A stretch of DNA of 64,000 nt from Tenacibaculum sp. MAR_2010_89 (GTDB lineage: Bacteria; Bacteroidota; Bacteroidia; Flavobacteriales; Flavobacteriaceae): the NCBI RefSeq assembly GCF_900105985.1, contig NZ_FNUB01000005.1, positions 868,001-932,000 of the forward strand, in the 5' to 3' direction. Below are positions 9,790 through 18,817 of this stretch, piece by piece. Within the stretch, counting starts at the first letter, position 1; each line of letters begins with the position of its first letter. A program made the position numbers and the translations under genes. A model generated the notes under the pieces. It was given only the letters and a program-made list of their open reading frames with translations. It did not search any database and was not told the DNA's origin.

Positions 9790-12700
9790 ATGTTTGTAGC
9801 TAAACAAAATAATTCAAGTAAACCATCTTCATCATCGACTTCAAAGTCGAATAATTTTATACAGCCTAAACTAAAGGTGGTAAAGTCAGAAGATCAACAA
9901 GAAGCTACAAAAAACAAAAAACAAGAAAAAAATAAGAAAACTAAAGAAACACCAAAATTCTTTGCGGCAAAAGCACAAACAAAAGGATTAGATACGGTAA
10001 TTAATTCTAAAAATAAACAAAAAGAAGAAGGTAAGGAGAATTCAAAAGAGAAAGAAACTGGAGATGAATTAGTCGTAAAAGAGGTAAGTGCAAAACAAGT
10101 TACTATAGAGAGCAGCAGTGGTGAAAATACAATAAAAGATGTAGCAAAAGGAAAAGGTGGAAAAGGATTGGTAGAAGCTAAAAATAAAGAAGAAAAACAA
10201 AAAGCTGAAGGTGAAAAAGAAAAAGGAGCTTTAGGTAAAAAAGTCGCAGAAAAAACAACACCAAGAAATCCAAAAGAAGATCCGAATTTTAAAAAGCTTG
10301 AAGGAAAACTAAAAAAAACATCAAAACAACAACAACAACACGAAGATTCAAAAACGTCAGCATCAGTAGCACAAAGTGCTGCGGTTTCTCCAGAGAATGA
10401 ACGTGTGAGTATGGCACAATCTGGACAGGTTGAAGTAATGGCTGAAGCAGAACCAGGTACATTTAATGCGGTAGATTTTAAAGCAAAATTAATGAAACGC
10501 ATTGAAGGAATGCAGTTGCCTAAAAATCAAGATGAAGCTGCTAATTTTGATGAGAATAATAATATTGATGAGGTAAATCAGTCTGCTACGCAAGATGTAG
10601 AAAATGAAAAAACTGCAGCAGCAGGGCCAGTAGAACAAACATCACAACAAGAGCCCAATGTTGGAGCAATACCACAACGAGAAGTAACACCATTACCTGC
10701 GGCTCCAATAGGGAATAAACCAGCAACGGCAAATCCAAAAAAGGCAATGCCTCCAAAACGAGGAAATGCAGAAGTTAATAAACCACTTGAAGATAATGTT
10801 GCTGAGGTAGACCAACAAATGGCAATGAATAAAGTAACTGATGAACAGTTAGAAAAATCTAACGAACCATCTTTTACGCAAGGTTTAGATGCTAAAAATG
10901 AAGCTAAAAAAGATGCGGCAACTGCGCCAGCACAATTACGTCAGAAAGAAAAAGGAGTACTTCAAAATGCTAAAGCTGGAGCGGCTGGAAAAGAGCAAGT
11001 AGGTTTAGCAGGAATGCATCAAGATAGAAGTAAACTATTAACTCAGGTTACAGGATCACAAACCAAAACAGGGGGGAAAGATACTTCGGAGCGTACCCGA
11101 ATTGCAACTGAAATAAATAAAATTTATGAAAACTCTAAAACAGCTGTTGAAAAAATACTTACTGATCTAGATACTACTGTAAAAGCAACTTTTAAAGCAG
11201 GAACGGAACTCGCTAAAATGAAATTTGAAAATCATGTAGCTTCTAAAATGAGAGCTTATAAAGCGAGGCGTTATAGTGGTGTGTCAGGAAAGTTAAAATG
11301 GGTTAAAGATAAGTTCGCTGGGATGCCAGATGAAGTAAATGATTTCTTTGTTACTGGTCGTAAAGAGTATATTAATACGATGGATAAGGTAATAACTAAA
11401 GTAGCAGAGTATGTAGCAACTAAGTTAACTGAAGCCAAAACAAGAGTTACTACAGGTAAACAAGAAGTTCAGGAATATGTAACATCGTTGCCTCAAAACC
11501 TTCAAAAATTAGGAAAAGAAGCCGCAGAAGAAATCAATGATAAATTTGACGAATTAGAAGATTCTGTAAATAGTAAACAAGACGAACTAATTGATAGTTT
11601 AGCAGAGCAATACATGGAGGGGTTAAATGCTGTTGATGCACGAATCGAAGAAATGAAAGCTGCAAATAGAGGACTTATAGATGCAGCATTAGGATTTATA
11701 AATGGTATTATAGAAACCATTAAAAAGCTGAGAGATTTAATAGCAACATTATTAGCAGAAATTCAGAATGCTATGGATGTTATTATGGAAGATCCTATAG
11801 GTTTTGTTGCTACATTATTTGACGGAGTAGGAAAAGGAATTGATATGTTCATGGCTAACATTCAAAAACATATGTTAGGTGGTTTTGTAACGTGGCTAAC
11901 AGGAGCTATGGGACCGGTAGGAATTACTATTCCAGATAATTTATTTAGTCTCAAAGGAATTTTCAGTTTGGTAATGCAAGTACTTGGATTGTCATGGGAT
12001 TTTGTACGTAAAAAATCAGTACTACTCATGGGTGAACCAATGGTAGCTGCTATGGAAAAAGGCTTTGAAATGTTTCAGATTATTAGAGAAAAAGGAGTTT
12101 CTGGAATCTGGGAATATATCAAAGAGCAGTTTACAGATCTTAAAGAAACTATTATAGAATCTATAAAGAGCATGTTAATTACGCAAGTAATAGAAGCCGG
12201 TATAAAATGGTTATTAAGTTTATTAATTCCAGGAGCAGGGTTTATAAAAGCTATTATGGCAATTAAAGATCTTATTGTATTTTTTGTACAGTCTGCAATT
12301 ATGTTAATTCCATCATTAATTCAAGCTATTAAATCGTTAGCCAGTGGTAATGTAGCAGGTGTTGCAAAAGCAATTGAAAAAGGATTAGCAATGCTATTAC
12401 CACTTGTTATAAGTCTTTTTGCTAAACTAATAGGTTTAGGGGGGCTTGTGAAAAAAGTACAGAAAATAATTAAAAAAGTACGTAAACGTATAGATCGTGC
12501 GGTTACAAAAATGATTAAGAAAGCGAAGAAGAAATTCAATAAAATTTTAGGGAAAAAGAAGCCTAAAAAAGGACAAGCTAAAAAAATTAAAAAAGATAAT
12601 AAAAAACAAAAACCAGATAAAATTACTGCCAAAGACAAGGCAAAGCATAAAAAAATAATTAATAAAATAGAAAAAAAGTTAAAACCAAAAGCGAAAAAAG

Positions 12701-14184
12701 GAGAAGCTTTTGATAAATTTTATGCGAGAAAGAAAAAAGAAGCAAAAACATTAGAAAACAAATATCAACCCCAATTAAAAAAAGGCATTAACCTAGATAT
12801 TAAATTTAATGAATTAGCAAATGACAGAAAAGATAATGATGTTGATATAAATATAAAAATAGCTCCAAATACAGCAAGAGGTAAGTTTAAAGCAGATGGA
12901 GACGATTCAAAAGAACAAAAATTTAATCCATTATTACTAGAAAAAGTAGGTAAACTAATAACCAATAAAGACGGAACAATAGATAAAAGAAAGCTAGCAG
13001 TATTTAGAAAAGGAAGCCCTCAAAATAAATTTAAGCCAGAAACAGGTTCCGATTTTCAAGCGTATAGAATTGTAGAAGAAACAGAAGGCAAAAAAGTAAA
13101 ATCTGTAATTATTTACCTTATGCCAAAAGCTAAAAAAGCAGGACTTAAACAAGTCTATATTGATGATAATGGTCATTTAAAAGAAGGGAAATCAAAAAAA
13201 TATATTGCACCCCATAATCATTTCATTCCAAATGAAATAACATTAACAGAAAGTGGTGGAGTTTACAAAGCGGTGTATACCACAAAATATGCAGATGGAT
13301 CAGATAAAAAAGATGGTAAAGTACCAGAGTTTGAAATTAATATTTCGTTTGATGAAGCAATTAAAGAAGTTCCAGACGCTACAGAATCTAGAAGTGTTAA
13401 AGGAAAGAACTTAAAATTAAAAGATGCTGATGGAATAGGAAGAGGTAAATGGGATGGAGGAAAAGCAGGAAAAAATAGTGATTTTCCAGGTTTTGATAAC
13501 GCACATATTATTGGGGATCAATTTGGAGGGTCAGGTAAAAATTGGGCATTAAACATTCACCCATCATCTTCTACCTATAATCAAAAAGAAATGGCTTCTG
13601 TAGAAAATAGAATGTCAACTGCTTTTGGAGCTAGCTTTTTTAATATGGAAGTAAACGCTTTTCTTAAAGATGATGTTAATGTTTCTAGTTCTCTTAAAAA
13701 AATATTAGAAAATGAGTTTTTTGAAGATAATAAAGGAGAAAAAGTAAAAAAGAAAGAAAACGCAAAAATACAAAGTAAAGCAAAAAGCTCATTAAAAACA
13801 GCGCTACATAAAGCAATGTTGGTAGATATAGAAAAAGCACCTGCTAAATTTATGAAAACTAAATATAGTGCTAGAAGTATTTCGGGAGACGGAAAAACAG
13901 CACAAATTAAATTACAAGATAAATTAAAAAAACAAGGTGAAAGTAAAAAAGAATTTGATGGTTTCACAAAAAGAAATGAAATACATGAAGGAAAAGATAG
14001 AAGTAAATTACAAAAAGAGTTTTTTAACGATGAAAATAAAGAAATAGAAGCTTATGACGATTTTAAATTTGAAAATAAAGGAAAAGATGTATCAATAGGA
14101 AAGGATGCAGATTATGAAATAGCTTTAGAAAATTATAAAAAACGAGTAGCATCTGATGGAACCAAGACTACAAAAGCCAAATAA
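9790..14184 (+). CDS. Candidate eCIS payload with C-terminal DNA/RNA nuclease-like domain
   Basis: A protein of 1464 residues. The N-terminus has a serine-rich start, then IQPKLKV, resembling the IQTKLKM of the preceding eCIS-core protein. Residues ~40-430 are low-complexity and charged (K/Q/E/A). A helical region of ~430-780 is followed by a strongly hydrophobic stretch at ~790-890 and then a very basic lysine-rich segment (~890-1000). The C-terminal part contains AHIIGDQFGGSG, with H1239, and asparagines N1255 and N1264 downstream. This is the pattern of DNA/RNA non-specific endonucleases (beta-beta-alpha-metal type). Its position between tape measure and ATPase and its multidomain toxin-like design support a particle-delivered effector. 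Pne1 of the MAC system of Pseudoalteromonas is a known nuclease payload of this kind. No immunity gene is seen next to it. Nuclease activity is inferred. Confidence 0.65.
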   Translation: MFVAKQNNSSKPSSSSTSKSNNFIQPKLKVVKSEDQQEATKNKKQEKNKKTKETPKFFAAKAQTKGLDTVINSKNKQKEEGKENSKEKETGDELVVKEVSAKQVTIESSSGENTIKDVAKGKGGKGLVEAKNKEEKQKAEGEKEKGALGKKVAEKTTPRNPKEDPNFKKLEGKLKKTSKQQQQHEDSKTSASVAQSAAVSPENERVSMAQSGQVEVMAEAEPGTFNAVDFKAKLMKRIEGMQLPKNQDEAANFDENNNIDEVNQSATQDVENEKTAAAGPVEQTSQQEPNVGAIPQREVTPLPAAPIGNKPATANPKKAMPPKRGNAEVNKPLEDNVAEVDQQMAMNKVTDEQLEKSNEPSFTQGLDAKNEAKKDAATAPAQLRQKEKGVLQNAKAGAAGKEQVGLAGMHQDRSKLLTQVTGSQTKTGGKDTSERTRIATEINKIYENSKTAVEKILTDLDTTVKATFKAGTELAKMKFENHVASKMRAYKARRYSGVSGKLKWVKDKFAGMPDEVNDFFVTGRKEYINTMDKVITKVAEYVATKLTEAKTRVTTGKQEVQEYVTSLPQNLQKLGKEAAEEINDKFDELEDSVNSKQDELIDSLAEQYMEGLNAVDARIEEMKAANRGLIDAALGFINGIIETIKKLRDLIATLLAEIQNAMDVIMEDPIGFVATLFDGVGKGIDMFMANIQKHMLGGFVTWLTGAMGPVGITIPDNLFSLKGIFSLVMQVLGLSWDFVRKKSVLLMGEPMVAAMEKGFEMFQIIREKGVSGIWEYIKEQFTDLKETIIESIKSMLITQVIEAGIKWLLSLLIPGAGFIKAIMAIKDLIVFFVQSAIMLIPSLIQAIKSLASGNVAGVAKAIEKGLAMLLPLVISLFAKLIGLGGLVKKVQKIIKKVRKRIDRAVTKMIKKAKKKFNKILGKKKPKKGQAKKIKKDNKKQKPDKITAKDKAKHKKIINKIEKKLKPKAKKGEAFDKFYARKKKEAKTLENKYQPQLKKGINLDIKFNELANDRKDNDVDINIKIAPNTARGKFKADGDDSKEQKFNPLLLEKVGKLITNKDGTIDKRKLAVFRKGSPQNKFKPETGSDFQAYRIVEETEGKKVKSVIIYLMPKAKKAGLKQVYIDDNGHLKEGKSKKYIAPHNHFIPNEITLTESGGVYKAVYTTKYADGSDKKDGKVPEFEINISFDEAIKEVPDATESRSVKGKNLKLKDADGIGRGKWDGGKAGKNSDFPGFDNAHIIGDQFGGSGKNWALNIHPSSSTYNQKEMASVENRMSTAFGASFFNMEVNAFLKDDVNVSSSLKKILENEFFEDNKGEKVKKKENAKIQSKAKSSLKTALHKAMLVDIEKAPAKFMKTKYSARSISGDGKTAQIKLQDKLKKQGESKKEFDGFTKRNEIHEGKDRSKLQKEFFNDENKEIEAYDDFKFENKGKDVSIGKDADYEIALENYKKRVASDGTKTTKAK

Positions 14185-14187
14185 TTA

Positions 14188-15537
14188 ATGGAAAAACTAA
14201 AAACAGCATTAATAGAAAATAAGACTACTGGATTAATCGGATTTTTAAAGCAAATTATTTTAAAAAGGTTTGAAAAAGAATTTTATAATAATGATATAGT
14301 GGTAGGAGAAATAGTTTTTGAAGATTCCGACAAAGAGTTAGTTGATTTTATAAGAAAAAAGAAATTATCAGAAACAGAAGTGGTACTTCTTTTGTTAACT
14401 TATATTCCAAATATTTTACCAAACTTACTTTCAGAAAGTATATCTAAATACCTGCCAGAAGGAGGAGATTTTCCTGGTTTTGGAGGAGTCAAAGGAAAAA
14501 ATCATAGAGGGATTTTACCCACCGGAGAATCGTTTTTGTATATCCTCTCAGGAAATGATATTGAATACAGAGGTGTATTGATAAATTTTATTTTAAATAA
14601 TAGCGTTTTGTTTAAAGATAGTATAATAGAACTTGAAAAAGTTCCTTATGGAGAACCTAAAATGTCAGGTAAATTAATATTATCCGAAGAATATGTTCAT
14701 TTGTTTTTAACAGGAAAAGAATTAAAACCACAATTAAGTCAAGATTTCCCTGCAAGTTTAATAACTACTGATATGGAATGGGGTGATTTAGTATTACAAG
14801 AAAAAACACTTAGTGATGTTAAAGAAATTGAGAATTGGCTAGCTTATAAAGAAGTGTTAATGAACGATTGGGGTATGGGAGCTAAAATTAAACCAGGATA
14901 TCGAGTGTTGTTTTGTGGTGCTCCTGGTACAGGAAAAACATTAACGGCCAGTTTGTTGGGTAAGTATACTGAGCGTGATGTGTATCGAGTAGATTTGTCA
15001 ATGGTTGTCTCAAAGTATATTGGAGAAACAGAAAAAAACCTGTCTAAATTATTTGATAAATCTATTGATCAAGATTGGATTCTGTTTTTTGATGAAGCTG
15101 ACTCTATATTTGGTAAACGTACAAGTGTTAGAGATGCTCATGATAAATACGCAAATCAAGAAGTGTCGTATCTGTTGCAACGTATTGAAGCACATCCAGG
15201 GCTTATTATACTAGCATCGAATTTTAAAAATAATATAGACTCAGCTTTTACTCGTCGTTTTCATAATATTATAGAATTCGAAGCTCCAGGTTATGAAGAG
15301 AGAATTCAGTTATGGAGAAAGAATTTACCGATAAATATTGAGTTAGAGTCATCAATAACAGTTGAAGAACTAGCAAAAAAATATAGTATTACAGGGTCAA
15401 ATATTGTAAATATTATTCAATATGCTTGTTTACAAACCATAGCAAATAACAAAAATAAAATTCAAAGGAAATATTTATTAGAAGGTGTAAAAAGAGAGTA
15501 TTCAAAAGAAGGTAAAACAATTAATATTAGCATGTGA
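14188..15537 (+). CDS. eCIS AAA+ ATPase (Afp15-like)
   Basis: A protein of 449 residues. Walker A GAPGTGKT is at 244-251 and Walker B FFDEAD at 300-305. The sensor/arginine-finger region includes LILASNFKNNID and AFTRRFH. The N-terminal ~200 residues are the helical family-specific domain, with a glycine-rich PEGGDFPGFGGVKG segment. AAA+ proteins of this type are encoded near the end of eCIS loci and are thought to act in particle assembly or cargo handling; their exact job is unsettled. The gene follows the candidate nuclease payload after 3 bp, so they are presumably co-transcribed. The family call is firm because motifs and locus position agree. Confidence 0.85.
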   Translation: MEKLKTALIENKTTGLIGFLKQIILKRFEKEFYNNDIVVGEIVFEDSDKELVDFIRKKKLSETEVVLLLLTYIPNILPNLLSESISKYLPEGGDFPGFGGVKGKNHRGILPTGESFLYILSGNDIEYRGVLINFILNNSVLFKDSIIELEKVPYGEPKMSGKLILSEEYVHLFLTGKELKPQLSQDFPASLITTDMEWGDLVLQEKTLSDVKEIENWLAYKEVLMNDWGMGAKIKPGYRVLFCGAPGTGKTLTASLLGKYTERDVYRVDLSMVVSKYIGETEKNLSKLFDKSIDQDWILFFDEADSIFGKRTSVRDAHDKYANQEVSYLLQRIEAHPGLIILASNFKNNIDSAFTRRFHNIIEFEAPGYEERIQLWRKNLPINIELESSITVEELAKKYSITGSNIVNIIQYACLQTIANNKNKIQRKYLLEGVKREYSKEGKTINISM

Positions 15538-15617
15538 TTTTCTGTTATTTCATTATAAAAAACTAATGAAAACTGAATATTTATTTTAGAATTGTGTAAC
15601 TATAAAAATAATAAATT

Positions 15618-16439
15618 ATGAAAAAAATAAATCAAGTAAACGGTATTCCTTTGCACTATGCAAGATTAACTAATCACCCTTATGGAACAAGAGGAGAGCA
15701 ACGTGATTTTTTAATAGAGGAAAGTTTTTTTAAAGTATTGGAACAAGCTTTGCAAGAAGTATTTGAAAATTGCCCATTAGGAGTTCCTGAAGTAATAACT
15801 ACGGCAGGAATATTTGTTAATAAACCAGGGCAACACGGTCATGGAAAGGCGTTTGATTTAGACGCAATTTTTTGGAAAGATAAAACCTTGGTTACAATGA
15901 ATTTTGTACATCAAAAAGAATTGTATTTAGGAATAGAATCTTTTTTAAGAAAACATTTTGGGATTGTATTAAACTATCATTATCCAAATCATAAAGATCA
16001 TTGGCATGTTGATACTAGTGTACCGGTAGATTACAATGAAAATTCAAAATCTGAAACATTATATCTTCAATTAGTTTTAAAACATATTTATAAAGAAGAA
16101 ATTTTGGTAGATGGTATTTGGGGGCGACAAACTGCAGGAGTTGTGAAGGAGGTTTTTAATAAATTAAGGATTAATACACCTATTACAACCAAAAAAAACT
16201 ATTTACAGTTTCTTGAAATCACAGGTAAAATAGCTTTCAAACTTTGTGAAGAACAAATATCAGCAACACATCTTTTAGATAACTTAACTGAGGTAATTGA
16301 AGATTTACCCGAACAAAACCGTATTACTGTTAGAGAAGCGTTTAATAGCTTTCTAGATCATAATGATACAGCACAGTGGCTTAATACTATTAAAGAAGAA
16401 CATGATATAGATAGTTTAATTAATAGTTTTATAAATTAA
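15618..16439 (+). CDS. M15/extensin-like zinc peptidase, probable peptidoglycan hydrolase at eCIS end
   Basis: A protein of 273 residues without a signal peptide. It shows an M15-type pattern HGHGKAFDLD, with H73 and D80 as probable zinc ligands, and DHWHVD, with H128/H130 as the remaining ligand/catalytic site. A short segment at ~160-175 (ILVDGIWGRQTAGVV) resembles the repeat of peptidoglycan-binding domains. The likely reaction is cleavage of peptide cross-links in peptidoglycan. It follows the ATPase by 80 bp on the same strand and is the last gene before a secreted protein of different character, so it may serve particle release by lysis. It could also be an unrelated cell-wall enzyme. 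A TAnnTTTG-like element with one mismatch (TAGAATTG, 15587-15594) suggests it may have its own promoter. Confidence 0.65.
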   Translation: MKKINQVNGIPLHYARLTNHPYGTRGEQRDFLIEESFFKVLEQALQEVFENCPLGVPEVITTAGIFVNKPGQHGHGKAFDLDAIFWKDKTLVTMNFVHQKELYLGIESFLRKHFGIVLNYHYPNHKDHWHVDTSVPVDYNENSKSETLYLQLVLKHIYKEEILVDGIWGRQTAGVVKEVFNKLRINTPITTKKNYLQFLEITGKIAFKLCEEQISATHLLDNLTEVIEDLPEQNRITVREAFNSFLDHNDTAQWLNTIKEEHDIDSLINSFIN

Positions 16440-16463
16440 GTAACTATATATTAGTTTAATGCT

Positions 16464-16471
16464 TAGTTTTG
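16464..16471 (+). promoter_or_regulatory. Candidate -7 promoter element (TAGTTTTG)
   Basis: Matches the Bacteroidota -7 consensus TAnnTTTG and lies 13 bp before the ATG of the secreted beta-helix gene. No convincing -33 TTG is seen, so support comes from position and the -7 match only. Confidence 0.4.
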
Positions 16472-16484
16472 CTAGAAAAAGATT

Positions 16485-18791
16485 ATGATATTGAAAAACT
16501 TAAAATTTGTAATAGCGTTTATTTGTAGTATAAATGTTTTTTCTCAAGAATATAATTTGCCAAGCGGACCCGTTGGTGGAGGAATAGGATATTCAAAAGT
16601 AATTAATGATACTTCAGGTTTTTATAGTGTTTCTAACTATGGAGATTTAGTTGAAGCGCTTAAGAGTAAACAAAAAATATATGTAAATGGTACAATTGAG
16701 GTTCCAGAAAATGTCATAATAAACATTCCTAATGGAGTTGTTTTAGCAGGTAATAGAGGAACAAAAGATACAGAAATTAGTAAGATAATTAAATCTATAG
16801 GTAATTTATCAAGTGATCCATTTATTATAACCAAAGGGATAGTAAGGATAACTGGTTTAATAATTGAAGGACCTTATAAAGATGTTAAAGCTGTAGATAT
16901 ACTTTCAAGAGGAATAAGTTCACGTGGAGAAGGTTTAGAAGTTGATAATTGTGAATTATTAGGATGGCCAAATTCAGCGATAGAATTAAAAACAGGTAAA
17001 ACTACTAAAATACATCATAATTTTATACACCATAATTCACGAACTGGTTATGGTTATGGTGTTGAAGTAGATGGGGATTCAACACCACTTATTGCATATA
17101 ATAAATTTGATTATAATAGACATAGTATTGCTGGATCTGGTAAATCAGGGCAAAAATATACTGCTGCATATAATTTGATTTTACCAAATGGAGAAGATCA
17201 TAGTTTTGATATGCATTCTAATAAATATAATAATGACCCAAATAATGATTGTTTTTATTTAGATCCAACATGTAATTTTGCAGGGAATTCAGTACTAATT
17301 CATAATAATACTTTTCTATATAAAGGAGATAGACCAGATGTTAACTCTTCACCAGAATCTACTTATCCAACAATTAAAATAAGGGCTATTCCACAAAATA
17401 AAGCAACTATTTACAATAATTATTTTTCTGATTCTTCAAGAAAGCATGCGGTTAAAATCCAAATGACAGCAATAAACAATCAAGTTATAGAACAAAAATA
17501 TGCAAAAGGATATTTTAATAACGATGGTTTAATAGATTATTTTCGAGCAGATAGAGGTATATGGTGGGTGAATTATGGAGGTACTCAAAATTGGGTAAAA
17601 TATTCAACAAGTGGTTATAAACTTGATAATTTAATTATAAAGGATTTTAATAATGATGGTTTTGATGATATAATGCATCATGTATCTGATGATAAATGGA
17701 CCGTTTCATATGGAAGTTTAAATGGTACTTCATCATGGGAAGATATTAATTCATCTAACAGTCATGAAAATAAATATCCCTTAGAAAAGGATGTCTCGTT
17801 GACTTATTCAACCCCAACTACTAAAGGTTGGAATCATTGTTATGGTGATATCGATAATTCTAAATATAAAATGAATGTGAATAACAATAAGTTTAACTCA
17901 ACTATAACTATGATGTATGTTTCATGGAGTGGACGAAGTAATTGGAATATTATCTCTTCTTCATTATTTTATGGGGCAGATCAACCAATACTATTAGGAG
18001 ATTTTAATGGTGATGGTAAAACTGATCTTTTTAGAGGAGATGGTGAAAATTGGTTAGTTTCATGGAGCGGAATGTCTGAATGGAAAATATACACGTCCAG
18101 TGGTTATAAGAGTAACGATCTTGTTATTAGAGATTATAATAATGATAATTATTCAGATGTATTAAGACAAGTGGATGGGAATTGGTGGCAGGTTTCTGAG
18201 GGAAGTGCTAATGGAACTAGTGAATGGAAAAGTATATATAATGGGCCCTATACAAATGAAGAGCATGTTAAAGATTTTGATGGAGATGGAATAGAGGATA
18301 TGTTTACCGCAAATGGAATAAATTGGACTACAGTTTTAAGTACCTCTAACTCTGAGGTTGTATTAGGAGCAAGTGGTTATTTAATAAATGATTTGAAATT
18401 TGGAGATTTTGATGGAGATGGTATAACAGATATTTTGCATATGGGGAATCCACCAAAGTATAACCGTAGTTATTATAAATCTCAAGAGGCTAAAGAAAAA
18501 GATGAAGTAATAAATAGTACAAAACAAAAAAGGTTACCCCTAACAAAAAAGGGGGAATATAAAATATACCCTAATCCAACTTCAGAAAGAATAATTATAG
18601 ATTTACCTATTCATAAGAAGTATAAGTTTAATCTGTTTGATAGTCAGGGTAAATTACTTCTACAGTTTTCTGAACATTGTGTTAAAAAGGAGATTGATAT
18701 TTCAAATTTTAGTAAAGGTCTTTATTTGTTGCATATCATAGATGATGAATTAACAGTTAGTAAAAAAGTATTAATTTCAAATAAGAAATAA
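16485..18791 (+). CDS. Secreted pectate-lyase-like beta-helix protein with VCBS repeats and T9SS tail
   Basis: A protein of 768 residues. A hydrophobic signal peptide covers ~1-21 (ending VFSQE). Residues ~25-330 form a right-handed parallel beta-helix of pectate-lyase-like type, with repeated short strands such as GLEVDNCELLGWPNSAIELK and IHHNFIHHNSRTG. Residues ~340-660 contain FG-GAP/VCBS-type calcium-binding repeats (DFNNDGFDD, DFNGDGKTD, DYNNDNYSD, DFDGDGIED, DFDGDGITD) alternating with tryptophan-rich strands. The final ~75 residues (IYPNPTSERIIIDLP, ending KKVLIS) are a type A type IX secretion sorting domain, so the protein should be exported and anchored or released at the surface. 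Polysaccharide binding or cleavage is likely, but the substrate cannot be told. It converges on dnaE with only 26 bp between them. Confidence 0.75.
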   Translation: MILKNLKFVIAFICSINVFSQEYNLPSGPVGGGIGYSKVINDTSGFYSVSNYGDLVEALKSKQKIYVNGTIEVPENVIINIPNGVVLAGNRGTKDTEISKIIKSIGNLSSDPFIITKGIVRITGLIIEGPYKDVKAVDILSRGISSRGEGLEVDNCELLGWPNSAIELKTGKTTKIHHNFIHHNSRTGYGYGVEVDGDSTPLIAYNKFDYNRHSIAGSGKSGQKYTAAYNLILPNGEDHSFDMHSNKYNNDPNNDCFYLDPTCNFAGNSVLIHNNTFLYKGDRPDVNSSPESTYPTIKIRAIPQNKATIYNNYFSDSSRKHAVKIQMTAINNQVIEQKYAKGYFNNDGLIDYFRADRGIWWVNYGGTQNWVKYSTSGYKLDNLIIKDFNNDGFDDIMHHVSDDKWTVSYGSLNGTSSWEDINSSNSHENKYPLEKDVSLTYSTPTTKGWNHCYGDIDNSKYKMNVNNNKFNSTITMMYVSWSGRSNWNIISSSLFYGADQPILLGDFNGDGKTDLFRGDGENWLVSWSGMSEWKIYTSSGYKSNDLVIRDYNNDNYSDVLRQVDGNWWQVSEGSANGTSEWKSIYNGPYTNEEHVKDFDGDGIEDMFTANGINWTTVLSTSNSEVVLGASGYLINDLKFGDFDGDGITDILHMGNPPKYNRSYYKSQEAKEKDEVINSTKQKRLPLTKKGEYKIYPNPTSERIIIDLPIHKKYKFNLFDSQGKLLLQFSEHCVKKEIDISNFSKGLYLLHIIDDELTVSKKVLISNKK

Positions 18792-18817
18792 ATACTTAAA
18801 TAGAAAAGAGCAATTTA

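Noticed and set aside
9894..10502. 202-codon ORF on the minus strand
   Set aside because: Antisense to the lysine/glutamate-rich part of the nuclease payload gene; its F/S/C-rich product is a composition shadow.
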